DNA of 64,000 bases from an uncultured Muribaculaceae bacterium (GTDB lineage Bacteria > Bacteroidota > Bacteroidia > Bacteroidales > Muribaculaceae), in assembly GCA_944320595.1 (NCBI GenBank), contig CALUIB010000009.1, positions 1 through 64,000 of the forward strand. Direction: 5' to 3'. Below the pieces are notes generated by a model that saw only the letters and a program-made list of their open reading frames with translations, searched no databases and had not been told where the DNA came from. The position numbers and the translations under genes were made by a program. How positions within the stretch are numbered: position 1 is the first letter of the stretch; every line of letters begins with the position of its first letter. This document shows positions 50,401 through 58,644 of this stretch, piece after piece.

Positions 50401-51080
50401 ATACTGCAATCGGCCATTCCAGCCAAAGCCAGGCTGTAAGCGTTGCGCCCGGTAGCGACAATCGATGCCGTGTCGAGCAGCACTTGTGCCGATATGCCGT
50501 CAACAGCCGAATAATACGACAACCGTGTTTGCCCCTTCAGCAAAATCTGCTTGCAGCGTATCCACGGCAGTTCCATCACGGTGGTGTCGGCCACGGCGGT
50601 GTCGCTGTTTTCTTCCATTGGCACAATGGCATAATTGCTTGCCGTGGGCGACAGTTCTACCACATTGGCGTTTAAGTCGGTAACTGACAAATCCTTCACG
50701 TCTATTCTACCAATCATAGCCTCGGCAAGGTTCATGGCTAAGTGTAACTTGCTTAGCGACAACAAGTGAGAGGCATTAGTAGGCATTGCTGTTGAATCGG
50801 CATCCGTCGGCATGGAATCGAGGCTGGCCGATAACACAGTGAGGCTGTCGATGTCAACGTGCAGCATCGGGAAAGTGGAGTAGGCAGTCAATTCCAGCCG
50901 TCCTATGTGCACCCGAGCATCAAGGTACTTGTTTGCTGCCTGCTCGGCATAGCGTGTGAGGTTCTCGGGCGACACAAGCCACACTGCAGCCCACAAGGCA
51001 AGCGCAAGCAGCACGGCAAGCGACCCCACCGTCCATGCAAGCACTTTCAATGTCTTTATGATAATTCTTTTGGTTTTCAT
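47472..51080 (-). CDS. AsmA-like large envelope protein
   Basis: Protein of 1202 residues: an N-terminal membrane helix (about 10-33, VLAWTVGSLAVLLALALWAAV), then a very long periplasmic beta-rich region. Its first part, RLELTAYSTFPMLHVDIDSL, is typical of AsmA/TamB-like proteins; the C-terminal part ends in a low-complexity Gln/Ala/Asp tail. AsmA-like proteins act in lipid transport to the outer membrane. Gene order: DUF5715 protein, this gene, UvrA2, with 21- and 10-base gaps. Confidence 0.8.
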   Translation of the reverse strand: MKTKRIIIKTLKVLAWTVGSLAVLLALALWAAVWLVSPENLTRYAEQAANKYLDARVHIGRLELTAYSTFPMLHVDIDSLTVLSASLDSMPTDADSTAMPTNASHLLSLSKLHLAMNLAEAMIGRIDVKDLSVTDLNANVVELSPTASNYAIVPMEENSDTAVADTTVMELPWIRCKQILLKGQTRLSYYSAVDGISAQVLLDTASIVATGRNAYSLALAGMADCSMGGETIVADFPFDVNAALEWNYRKMMDISIPKLKARLLDIPIEGRMTLLAEEGDPVLGDFALKVDSVQFASVLPQLPVKYRRMFNRVRSNLMASVDVKLNEPYVLTAGRLPSMSARLVIPDSYWQMIGGRGRIDRLALDAQMELYGNKPNASVVTLNNLILNGVAIKLQLSGKATNLFADPHVTAALNGYTDLGIIAGMTNVPLNFSITGEADANATVDMKMSDLNKENFHKVKLTGNVEVRNLAYDNALDTMSVRANYANLTFGNQQTYMRRDSTTGEDLLRVSAGIDTLRALMPGLNLSLAGVHVGAGAVGAWKASQDSTQVVPMGFNVSARRVRMRQSDGTFLASRGVSCSGSVSRFRGMKRMPVFYLGFGLDTLFYRDNSQFVYLKDSKIDLVANRRVNWRRMNRMRTLVDTLRAQHPDWSNDSLLAVVRQMQRSRRATIAARRAHRQQTAALDDTEVMDMSVDSGFARLLARWQLHGRIRSNTGAMYTPYFPLRNRITDVDVKFNADSLTVQSFNYRVGKSYFNVKGKLKNIRSTMMGRTRRPLDLALIVHADSIDVNQLVGAAADGLTYSADATGLNSIDSTITDIDQMQQQMEATHESGSDSVMAAFVVPRNIEAKVALRSNNITFADMNFDKFDGNLFVHDGVINLNNLRASTDVGSAEFNAMYASTDRHNIKFGMDLGLDKIRVGKLLGMIPAIDSVMPLLQSVDGIIDAEIATTANLDSVMNIDIPSLRAAVKLHGDSLVFMDAETFKKIAKMLRFKNRERNMIDQMTVELLVENSQMMLFPFMFNVDRYRLGVLGYNDLDLNFRYHISVLKSPIPFKFGINIYGNPDDMHFRFGGAKYKEDDLRAEMVEIVDTTRINLREQINAALHRGANAALRSNLNIGNRRPNMRRMVEDAEDDNLTAADSLQMMQQGLIERPDTTATPDTAVPGKTEEGGSSDKDKPQAALQNRQQAIKPDAIGHLKPART

Positions 51081-51101
51081 TGCAAATTCCTTCTATATGC
51101 A

Positions 51102-51800
51102 TTATCGTGCGGTTATGTGGAAACAACCCTGCTTAACTTCATATTTCACAAGGCAGCGCCCCTTGTCACGGTAATAATCAAGCACTTCGGCAAGTATGCC
51201 GCGCAAGTCTTGTGGTGCTGCCACAAACGATGAATCACAGCACACAAATCGAATATAGCTTACATCAAACGTGGTACCGTAACGGTGTGCCGACTCCACA
51301 GTAGCATTCACGTTGCCGCCACGGCGCAGGCGTGCCACTGTGTGGTCGGTGCGCGTCACACTTGTCACCCTTATCTTATACTTCTTCCCTCCGCGGGCAA
51401 TTACGCTGTCGCTGAACGAGCGGCCTATGTCGTGCAGCAACCGTGTTGCTTGCGGCACCAAGTATGGCAGCGAATGTGTAAGCTCGTCCACATGGAAATC
51501 GTTGCAGGTGCTTATCTTCATTATGGGGGTGCGCAGGTTGTATGCATCATAGAGCGATGCAATAGGCTTTATGCCAACGCGCCTGGCAACGGCTATATGT
51601 TCGGCGTTGAGGTCGTTGAACACACGTGAGTAGCTGCCTATGGGGCGCACCCTCAGCCGGTGTACAGCCGTGGGGGTGTCGGCCTCTTCAACGCCATTCA
51701 TCGATTGCAGCCGTGGTTCGGCTTGCTTGCCGTCGCCTCCGCAGCACATCATTGCCACAAGCATCGCCACAGTGACCGCAATAATTATAAATCGTTTCAT
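51102..51800 (-). CDS. DUF5715 lipoprotein-like, M15 peptidase-type
   Basis: Protein of 232 residues with a signal of lipoprotein character (AMLVAMMCCGG). The C-terminal half has SAHRYGTTFD (S170-H172...D179), matching the SxHxxGxxxD zinc motif of M15/VanY D,D-carboxypeptidases, and a final KQGCFHITAR that can supply the third ligand His. A peptidoglycan hydrolase acting near the membrane is therefore plausible. The motif is seen; the activity is inference. First gene of the operon with the AsmA-like and UvrA2 genes. Confidence 0.72.
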   Translation of the reverse strand: MKRFIIIAVTVAMLVAMMCCGGDGKQAEPRLQSMNGVEEADTPTAVHRLRVRPIGSYSRVFNDLNAEHIAVARRVGIKPIASLYDAYNLRTPIMKISTCNDFHVDELTHSLPYLVPQATRLLHDIGRSFSDSVIARGGKKYKIRVTSVTRTDHTVARLRRGGNVNATVESAHRYGTTFDVSYIRFVCCDSSFVAAPQDLRGILAEVLDYYRDKGRCLVKYEVKQGCFHITAR

Positions 51801-51827
51801 CTACTATTCCTTTTGTTATAATCAGAG

Positions 51828-51835
51828 CAAAGGTA
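51828..51835 (-). promoter_or_regulatory. Candidate promoter (-7) of the DUF5715/AsmA/uvrA2 operon
   Basis: Minus-strand TACCTTTG, a full match to TAnnTTTG, 28 bases before the ATG at 51800; the -33 region is only TTTA. Confidence 0.5.
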
Positions 51836-51887
51836 ATAATAAGGCAGGTTAAATAAAAGCTAAAAATCGCAGCACACGAAATAAGCC

Positions 51888-51932
51888 TAATTAGGCTTGT
51901 TGGACTAATCAGGCTTATCAGGCTAATAAACT
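51888..51932. terminator. Palindromic AGCCTAATTAGGCT region after the SIMPL gene
   Basis: AAGCCTAATTAGGCTT is a perfect palindrome followed by degenerate copies (CTAATCAGGCTTATCAGGCTAAT). It lies just downstream of the SIMPL gene (minus). A similar AT-rich palindrome cluster occurs at 58406-58430. Terminator function is uncertain. Confidence 0.35.
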
Positions 51933-51942
51933 AATTTATGCA

Positions 51943-52650
51943 TCAATCTTTCAGCGAATAGGTGATTGTGGAGACCACGCGGATTTTCTTGATGTGCGGC
52001 GAATTGTTGTCGCGGTCGGAAATGGTGAATTGCCCTTGAGTGGCGGTTATTATCTTGCCAAGGTCGCTATTGCAGTTCTCGGCGAATTGCTGCGCCGTGG
52101 ATTGTGCGTTGGCTATCGCCTCCTTCATCATTTCGGGCTTGATTTCATTGAACCCTGTATATTCATATTCTATGGGGTTTTCATAACCGCCGTCTATGAT
52201 GGCCACACCCTGCTTTAGCAGTTCTCCCTGCCGGGAAATTATGCTGCGAATTTTGTCAACCTCGCTTGATGTCACGGTTATCACCGATGTAATGTTATAG
52301 CGGTTCGTCGCACGCTCGTTGGAATACAGGTTGGCATTCTTGTCTTGCACCACTGGCGGATTGACCGATATGTCGCTGTCGGGCACGCCGTTTTCTTTAA
52401 GGAACGCCTTTATTTTGCTTGTGGTGGAATTAATTCTATTATATAACTGCGGCAAGTCGTTGCCAAGCTCCACCGACACTATCGGCCAAGTCACTTTGTC
52501 GGCGGCCACCTCGCGCTCGGCAAGCCCCTTGGCTGTGACGCGGCGATCCTTGTTGGTGAAATTGTCGATGCCTGCTTTCAAGCAGAAACCCATCACCACT
52601 ATTGCAATGGCAATAAGGAACGCTTCGGGGATACGGTTAGTCTTTTCCAT
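51943..52650 (-). CDS. SIMPL domain (DUF541) protein
   Basis: Protein of 235 residues with one N-terminal membrane helix (about 8-26) and a SIMPL/DUF541 domain: VTAKGLAEREVAADKVTW opening, ENGVPDSDISVNPP and a final KIRVVSTITYSL strand. These proteins form oligomers in the periplasm; E. coli YggE affects oxidative stress responses. Function here is unknown. Encoded downstream of the araC-type gene on the same strand. Confidence 0.85.
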   Translation of the reverse strand: MEKTNRIPEAFLIAIAIVVMGFCLKAGIDNFTNKDRRVTAKGLAEREVAADKVTWPIVSVELGNDLPQLYNRINSTTSKIKAFLKENGVPDSDISVNPPVVQDKNANLYSNERATNRYNITSVITVTSSEVDKIRSIISRQGELLKQGVAIIDGGYENPIEYEYTGFNEIKPEMMKEAIANAQSTAQQFAENCNSDLGKIITATQGQFTISDRDNNSPHIKKIRVVSTITYSLKD

Positions 52651-52724
52651 GATTATTATTTTTAATTGTGATTTTCTGTTTTGATATATTATCCAGCCAA
52701 AGGTTTAATGGCTGCCGCAATATT

Positions 52725-53555
52725 TTAAACTTTTTTATTCCTAATGTTGCTGCGGTAAGTTGATGGCGACACGCCCAGCCGTTTCTGCACATATCGGCTG
52801 AAATAAGACAACGATGAAAAATTAAGCCGTTCGGCAATCCCGGCCAATGGCAATTCCTTGCAGGCAAGCAGTCGAGTAATCTCCTGCATCGTGAATCGGT
52901 CTATCCAGTAGGTTGCCGGGCGGCCACACGTGTAGCGGCACACCTCCGACAGGTAATGTGGCGTGATGCACAAGCGCGACGCATAATAGGCTAGGTCGCG
53001 GTGTTCACGGTATTCGCCGTCATAAAGCATCCCAACGAATCGGCGCAGCAATTCCATTGCCCGTTCTGGAGCTTGGGTCAATGCCTCATTTTTGCGGGCA
53101 TGAATATCATACAGGTCGAGTATATGGGCCGTAAGCAAGCTGCCAAGCATCTCGTTGCGGAACAAGTGGCCATGCTCGTCCACTCGTTCACGCAGCCTCG
53201 TCATGTCGCCACGGCACCGCTCATAATCATGACGGGAAAGCCTCATGACCGGATTTTGCAGTAGCGACAAGTGGCCTATAATGCCATAGTTGCTGCGAAT
53301 GGCCAACGATGCGACAAACGCCTCGGAAAGGCGCATGACGATTGCATCGAAGTCGCCCGACTGTGAAAATGCCGATGCAAGCGACGCATTGGGCATAATC
53401 ACATAGTCGTGGGGCATAATGTTGTATCTTACTTCTTGAAAAGCGAAACTCATGCTCCCGGCAGTGCACAGCAGGTGTAGCACGTCACCATCGCGCCCTC
53501 CCTGTAGGTCGGCAGCACATGTGCTGTCAAGAAACTCTATTCCGCAGTCGTCCAT
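52725..53555 (-). CDS. AraC-family transcriptional regulator
   Basis: Protein of 276 residues: an N-terminal cupin-type sensing domain (about 10-150) and a C-terminal double helix-turn-helix (about 175-272), with YYASRLCITPHYLSEVCR as the first helix pair and GIAERLNFSSLSYFSRYVQK as the second. It is transcribed away from two aldo/keto reductase genes and likely controls them; the same arrangement is common for AraC regulators of small reductases. The ligand is unknown. Confidence 0.88.
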   Translation of the reverse strand: MDDCGIEFLDSTCAADLQGGRDGDVLHLLCTAGSMSFAFQEVRYNIMPHDYVIMPNASLASAFSQSGDFDAIVMRLSEAFVASLAIRSNYGIIGHLSLLQNPVMRLSRHDYERCRGDMTRLRERVDEHGHLFRNEMLGSLLTAHILDLYDIHARKNEALTQAPERAMELLRRFVGMLYDGEYREHRDLAYYASRLCITPHYLSEVCRYTCGRPATYWIDRFTMQEITRLLACKELPLAGIAERLNFSSLSYFSRYVQKRLGVSPSTYRSNIRNKKV

Positions 53556-53696
53556 TTCAAGGAGTCACAGAATAGAGACACTTTCTTTTTTCGTCTATTT
53601 TAATTCCTTTCTTTAGATTGAAAATATTTTTTATAATCATTGCAGCACGCTTAGTTTCTTGTTTAGGTGTTTTTTGTGTCTTTTTTTGGAATTTTG

Positions 53697-53704
53697 CAAA
53701 GTTA
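53697..53704 (-). promoter_or_regulatory. Candidate promoter (-7) of the araC-type gene
   Basis: Minus-strand TAACTTTG, followed by a leader of about 140 bases to the ATG at 53555. Confidence 0.4.
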
Positions 53705-53805
53705 ACTAATTAATCAACACAATGCAGGTTTAGGATAGGGTATTTTTCCACGAAAAGTGAAAATTTCACGCTCATTGGTGCAACTATGGTATAGCTCGCG
53801 GCATA

Positions 53806-53813
53806 TAACTTTG
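53806..53813 (+). promoter_or_regulatory. Candidate promoter (-7) of the aldo/keto reductase pair
   Basis: TAACTTTG, 31 bases before the first reductase. No -33 element lies at proper distance, which fits a promoter that needs an activator such as the divergent AraC-type protein. Confidence 0.45.
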
Positions 53814-53844
53814 CATCAGGAATTTAAAATTAAACTTTGGCATT

Positions 53845-54693
53845 ATGAAAGAAGTGAGATTAAACAATGGCGTGATGATGCCGGCCATCGGTTTTGGGGT
53901 TTTCCAAATACCTGCGCATGAAACAGAACGAGCTGTCACCGACGCGCTCGAAGTGGGCTACCGAATGATTGACACAGCAGCATCGTATTTCAATGAGCAG
54001 CAAGTGGGCGATGCCATACGCCACAGCGGACTGAAACGTGAAGACCTGTTTATAACCACAAAGCTATGGGTGCAAGATTATGAATACGAAGATGCGCTAC
54101 GAGCTTTCGACAAGTCGATGCGCCTGCTTGGGCTTGACTATCTCGACTTGTGGTTACTGCACAAGCCTTACGGGAACTATTACGCCGCATGGCGTGCTGC
54201 CGAACGGTTATACCGTGAAGGACGCATACGTGCTATAGGCGTGACAAGTTTTTCAAGCGAACGCCTTCAAGACCTGTTCTTGCACAATGAGGTTAAACCT
54301 ATGGTCAACCAACTTGAAACTCACCCGTTTTTTCAGCAAAAAGCTGCTAATATATTCCTGCAACAGGAAGGAATACAACATCAGGCATGGGCACCGTTTG
54401 CCGAGGGCAAGAATGACATTTGGAACAACCCGTTGCTGAAGACCATCGCCGAACGGCACGGAAAGACCGTGGCAGGCGTGGTGCTGCGCTGGCTCAACCA
54501 GCGCAACGTGGTGGTAATTCCCAAAAGTGTGCACCGTGAGCGTATGGCCGAAAACCTTAACATATTTGACTTTTCGCTTACCGACGAAGAAATGGCTGCC
54601 ATAGCCCGATTAGACACTGGGCGCAGTCCCATATACGACGATATGGATTTGGCCACTGTGAAAGGAATAGGAACTTATAAAATACACGATTGA
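53845..54693 (+). CDS. Aldo/keto reductase, first of a tandem pair
   Basis: Protein of 282 residues, NADPH-dependent TIM-barrel AKR (AKR5-like). Catalytic tetrad: Asp in YRMIDTAASYFNEQQVG, Tyr of SYFNE, Lys in ITTKLWV and His in LWLLHKPYG. The coenzyme loop is IPKSVHRERMAEN. It reduces aldehydes or keto sugars, substrate unknown. The next gene begins one base after its stop. Confidence 0.92.
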   Translation: MKEVRLNNGVMMPAIGFGVFQIPAHETERAVTDALEVGYRMIDTAASYFNEQQVGDAIRHSGLKREDLFITTKLWVQDYEYEDALRAFDKSMRLLGLDYLDLWLLHKPYGNYYAAWRAAERLYREGRIRAIGVTSFSSERLQDLFLHNEVKPMVNQLETHPFFQQKAANIFLQQEGIQHQAWAPFAEGKNDIWNNPLLKTIAERHGKTVAGVVLRWLNQRNVVVIPKSVHRERMAENLNIFDFSLTDEEMAAIARLDTGRSPIYDDMDLATVKGIGTYKIHD

Positions 54694-54694
54694 C

Positions 54695-55561
54695 ATGAAA
54701 ACAGTAACACTTAACAATGGCATAGTAATGCCTATCATGGGGTATGGCGTGTGGCAAATTTCACCCGAAGACTGCGAGCGGCTCGTGTCTGCTGCATTGA
54801 ACGCCGGTTACCGCTCCATCGACACTGCGCAGGCATATTACAATGAAGAGGCCGTGGGAGCAGCAATAAGCAAGAGCGATATTCCTCGCCACGAATTGTT
54901 CATCACCACAAAGGTGTGGATAACAAATGCGGGAGAGGAACGTGCAGCCCGTAGCATCGATGAATCGCTGAGCAAGCTGCGTACCGACTACATCGACCTG
55001 CTACTCGTGCACCAGCCATTTGGCGACTACTATGGCACATACCGGGCAATGGAACAAGCCTGCAAAGTCGGGAAAGTGCGAGCCATCGGGCTTAGCAATT
55101 TCTATGATGCCCGTTTCGTGGACTTGGCCGAGAATATGGAGGTGAAACCTGCCGTAGTGCAACTTGAAACGCACGTTTTCTCGCAACAAGTGAAAATGCG
55201 CCAGCTTGCAGCGGAATATGGTACACGGGTGATGGCATGGAGTCCTCTTGCCCGTGGCATGAATGGGTTGTTTGACAACGAAATGCTCAAGACCATAGCC
55301 CGCAGGCATGGCAAGGATATTGTGCAGGTGTGCTTGAAATTTCTCACGGGCGAGGGTATAATCGTCATTCCGCAATCAACTCGCCCCGAACGCATGGCAA
55401 GCAATATGGCAATCGACGACTTTGAGCTTACTGGCGAGGAGCGTGATGCCATTCGCAGTCTCGATACCGGGCATCCTCTTGCTGCCGACTTCAACGACCC
55501 CGAACTGGCCAAATACCTGTTGAACTATGACAAACAGTTCAACCCAGCCAACAGTCAATAA
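54695..55561 (+). CDS. Aldo/keto reductase, second of a tandem pair
   Basis: Protein of 288 residues, paralogue of the preceding gene with the same tetrad (YRSIDTAQAYYNEEAVG; TTKVWI; LLLVHQPFG, His kept) and IPQSTRPERMASN coenzyme loop. Divergence is substantial, so the duplication is old or the two entered separately. Both are likely induced together by the divergent AraC-type regulator. Confidence 0.92.
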   Translation: MKTVTLNNGIVMPIMGYGVWQISPEDCERLVSAALNAGYRSIDTAQAYYNEEAVGAAISKSDIPRHELFITTKVWITNAGEERAARSIDESLSKLRTDYIDLLLVHQPFGDYYGTYRAMEQACKVGKVRAIGLSNFYDARFVDLAENMEVKPAVVQLETHVFSQQVKMRQLAAEYGTRVMAWSPLARGMNGLFDNEMLKTIARRHGKDIVQVCLKFLTGEGIIVIPQSTRPERMASNMAIDDFELTGEERDAIRSLDTGHPLAADFNDPELAKYLLNYDKQFNPANSQ

Positions 55562-55629
55562 CCAAGCCGCCACCCAAAACGGGCTGCACCATGCGAAACT
55601 GTGGTGCTGCCCGTTTCCTGTATATTTTA

Positions 55630-57063
55630 TCATTCAGCAGCCGCTACATCGAGGAATACATATTCCCCCTTCAGATACACCAAGTAGCGTCCATCTTCCT
55701 GAAATCCTTCTACGTTGTCATATATGAACGGCACTACTTCTTTGCCTTTATTGTCGATGCAGCCCCAATGCCTGCCCTGCGAGGCTGCGGCTATGCCCCT
55801 TACAAACGGCCCGATGTAATCGCATTTAAACGGCATGACCACATTGCCCGACCTATCGACAAGACCCCATTTGCCATTGTTTGACTTTGCTGGGGCAATG
55901 TTGCCATAGAACTGGCTGATGTCGTCATAAATCACCGATACTATTGCCTTGTTATCCTTACCTATATAGCCATGCTTGCCTCTCATGCTCACATGGGCCA
56001 TGCCGTCGGAAAAATCATACACGAAATCATACTTGAATGGTATGACCACTCGGCCCACCGTGTCAACGAAACCCCATTTCCCGTTCATGCTCATGGCTGC
56101 AAGGCCGTCGGAAAATCGGCATCTGCTGCCATTGTAAATCAATGGCACCGTTTCTTCGCCGGTTTTGTTGATAAAGCCCATTTTCCCATTTAAGCCCACC
56201 GATGCCAGTCCGCCTTCAAACGATTTTACGTTGTCATATTTCACGGGTACCACCTCTTTGCCCGTAGTCCTATCGACAAATCCCCATTTGCCTTCGGCCT
56301 TGACGGCGGCCATGCCTTCAGCGAAAGGATAAACCTCGGCATATTTTAGCGGAACTACCACATTGCCTACGGTATCGATGTATCCCCACTTGCTATCACT
56401 GCACACTTGTGCCACTCCACACGTGAATGTGCTCTTTTCGACATAACCAATATTGTCATACGTTAGAGGTATGGCCAGTCGCCCGCGAGTGTCGTAGAAT
56501 CCCCATTTGCCATTTAAGCTCACGGCACCTCTTCCTTCGCTGAAGGCCACTATGTTGTCATAATCGATAGGAATGACAAGTTTGCCTTGCCTGTCAACAA
56601 ATCCCCATTTTTCATTTGACTTTACGGCTCCCATGCCGTAGCTGAACGAATCAACATCGTCATAAATCGGTGGCACCACTTCATTGCCGCGCTTGTCGAT
56701 AAATCCCCATTTCACGCCTGTACACACAGCCGTCATTCCCTCACAGGTGAACCGCGCATCGTCATATTTCAGCGGCACTATGAAATTCCCGGCTGTGTCT
56801 ATCAGCCCGCATTTGCCTCCGCATATCACCGATACGCCTTCGTTGAATCCCCAAATTTCATATTTTTTCCTTAACTCGCGCAATATACTGTCGCTGCGCA
56901 ACGAATCATTTTGCAACACTGCAACGGTGTTCCGGGCTGTAGTATCGGCAACTTCGGCACTCTCGCCCTCGTCAGAAACCTGTTTCTTGGCATTATTGCA
57001 GCCTGCAAGCAGCAGCATTGCAGCCATGCCGACTAATAGCCTTTTCACATTAACAATATTCAT
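55630..57063 (-). CDS. WG-repeat lipoprotein
   Basis: Protein of 477 residues with a lipobox (AMLLLAGC, near residue 21), then eleven WG repeats of about 33 residues from about 75 to 460 of the form KWGFVDxxGxxVIPxxYD, plus a truncated twelfth. One repeat has Met (KMGF) and one His (KHGY) in place of Trp. WG-repeat proteins in Bacteroidetes are exported and probably bind partners; no enzymatic motif is visible. Monocistronic. Confidence 0.9.
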   Translation of the reverse strand: MNIVNVKRLLVGMAAMLLLAGCNNAKKQVSDEGESAEVADTTARNTVAVLQNDSLRSDSILRELRKKYEIWGFNEGVSVICGGKCGLIDTAGNFIVPLKYDDARFTCEGMTAVCTGVKWGFIDKRGNEVVPPIYDDVDSFSYGMGAVKSNEKWGFVDRQGKLVIPIDYDNIVAFSEGRGAVSLNGKWGFYDTRGRLAIPLTYDNIGYVEKSTFTCGVAQVCSDSKWGYIDTVGNVVVPLKYAEVYPFAEGMAAVKAEGKWGFVDRTTGKEVVPVKYDNVKSFEGGLASVGLNGKMGFINKTGEETVPLIYNGSRCRFSDGLAAMSMNGKWGFVDTVGRVVIPFKYDFVYDFSDGMAHVSMRGKHGYIGKDNKAIVSVIYDDISQFYGNIAPAKSNNGKWGLVDRSGNVVMPFKCDYIGPFVRGIAAASQGRHWGCIDNKGKEVVPFIYDNVEGFQEDGRYLVYLKGEYVFLDVAAAE

Positions 57064-57181
57064 AACACCTACTGTTATTCATAATTAGTAAAGCACTGCA
57101 AAATTGCCTATTTTTTGCGACATATAAAAGACCAAATTGCCACATTTCCCCGATAATACGAAACTGCCACGAAGATTAAAC

Positions 57182-57212
57182 TTGAATATCCCGGCAAATT
57201 GTTGTAATTTTA
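57182..57212 (+). promoter_or_regulatory. Weak candidate promoter of the DUF362 gene
   Basis: TTG at 57182-57184, a 20-base spacer, TAATTTTA at 57205-57212 (last base deviates from TAnnTTTG). Spacing to the ATG at 57237 is 24 bases. Confidence 0.35.
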
Positions 57213-57236
57213 CATATTGAAAAACATGAGACTACT

Positions 57237-58385
57237 ATGGACCAAGAGACTAAACAAAATACCTCGAAGGTATATTTCACTACATTCCGCTGCCGGCCCG
57301 ACGAAGGTCCGGTTAACAAGCTTAAACGGCTCGTCAAGGCTGCCGGAATAGGCGACATCGACATGGACGGGAAGTTTGTGGCAATAAAGATGCACTTCGG
57401 TGAACTCGGCAACATGGCTTTTCTGCGCCCCAATTACGCACGTGCCGTGGCCGACATGGTTAAGAGCCTCGGCGGCAAGCCGTTCCTTACCGACTGCAAT
57501 ACTCTTTACCCTGGCAGCCGCAAGAATGCCATCGAGCACTTGTATTGCGCATGGGAAAACGGTTTCACGCCGCTCACTGTGGGGTGTCCGGTGATAATCG
57601 GCGACGGGCTGAAGGGTACGGATGACATAGCTGTGCCTGTAAATGGCGGAGAATATGTGAAGGAAGCCAAGATAGGCCGTGCCGTGATGGATGCCGATGT
57701 ATTCATCTCGCTCACCCACTTCAAGGGGCATGAAATGACTGGCTTTGGTGGAACAATCAAGAACATTGGCATGGGGTGCGGTTCCCGCGCAGGGAAAAAG
57801 GAGCAGCACAGCAACGGCAAGCCCATGATTGACCCCGACAAGTGCCGTGGCTGTCGCCGCTGCATGCAGGAGTGTGCCAACAACGGACTGCTCTTCGACT
57901 CTGAACGCCGCAAAATGACCATAGTAAGCGAAAATTGCGTTGGCTGCGGGCGATGCGTGGGTGCTTGCAACTTCGATGCCATCAGCTTTGCCAATGACGC
58001 AGCCAACAAGGAGCTTAACTGCCGCATGGCCGAATATACCAAGGCCGTGGTCGATGGCCGTCCGCACTTCCACATTTCCATAGTGATGGATGTGTCGCCC
58101 ACTTGCGATTGCCATGCTGGCAACGACACGCCCATTATCCCCGACGTGGGTATGTTTGCATCGTTCGACCCGTTGGCTCTCGACCAGGCCTGTGTTGATG
58201 CTTGCCTGCGTCAGGCTCCGCTACCATGCAGCCAGCTTACCGACGAAATGGAAAGTGGCCACTTCCACGATCATCACGACCACTTCGACAACACTAATCC
58301 CAATGCCGAATACCGCACCTGTCTGGCTCATGCCGAGCACATCGGCCTCGGCTCCCGCCACTATGAGCTAATTAAGGTCAATTAG
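57237..58385 (+). CDS. DUF362 protein with two 4Fe-4S clusters
   Basis: Protein of 382 residues: an N-terminal DUF362 domain (about 12-200; KMHFGELGNMAFLRP, THFKGHEMTGFGGTIKNIGMG) followed by a bacterial ferredoxin domain with CRGCRRCMQEC and CVGCGRCVGAC (about 200-245), then the remaining DUF362 part. Proteins of this group are cytoplasmic iron-sulfur proteins of uncertain reaction. The His-rich segment FHDHHDHFD near residue 345 could bind metal. Confidence 0.88.
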   Translation: MDQETKQNTSKVYFTTFRCRPDEGPVNKLKRLVKAAGIGDIDMDGKFVAIKMHFGELGNMAFLRPNYARAVADMVKSLGGKPFLTDCNTLYPGSRKNAIEHLYCAWENGFTPLTVGCPVIIGDGLKGTDDIAVPVNGGEYVKEAKIGRAVMDADVFISLTHFKGHEMTGFGGTIKNIGMGCGSRAGKKEQHSNGKPMIDPDKCRGCRRCMQECANNGLLFDSERRKMTIVSENCVGCGRCVGACNFDAISFANDAANKELNCRMAEYTKAVVDGRPHFHISIVMDVSPTCDCHAGNDTPIIPDVGMFASFDPLALDQACVDACLRQAPLPCSQLTDEMESGHFHDHHDHFDNTNPNAEYRTCLAHAEHIGLGSRHYELIKVN

Positions 58386-58620
58386 GAATTAGGAATTGAT
58401 AACCAATTGGACTAATTAGTCTAATTAGACGTATCAATTACTAACTCCTAATTCTTAATTCCTAATTCATAGATTCCTAATTTTTTGCTACGAGTGTGAT
58501 ATAAATGAGAAAAAATGTTTAACTTTGTGAACATTATAATGGGTTTTTGCGGCCTCGTCGCACAATAGTTGCGACAGTGAGACGTTATCAATAAGTAAAC
58601 AAGTGTCTTAACAGGTCATT
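58386..58620. other. AT-rich intergenic repeats
   Basis: The spacer holds tandem-like AATTAGGAATT units at 58381-58400, a palindrome GTCTAATTAGAC near 58418-58429, and the inverted CCTAATTCTTAATTCCTAATT series (58446-58466). It ends with the TAACTTTG promoter element. Such TAATTAGGAATT motifs are common spacer sequence in Bacteroidetes and may act as a terminator for the DUF362 gene. Confidence 0.5.
58520..58527 (+). promoter_or_regulatory. Candidate promoter (-7) of the surface operon
   Basis: TAACTTTG, a full TAnnTTTG match, about 117 bases before the first gene. No -33 at standard distance. Confidence 0.45.
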
Positions 58621-58644
58621 ATGCTTGCATTGGATAATAAGGTT

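Noticed and set aside
58381-58470. CRISPR-like series of AATTAGGAATT units
   Set aside because: Units are adjacent AT-rich words without regular spacers and no cas genes lie in the window.
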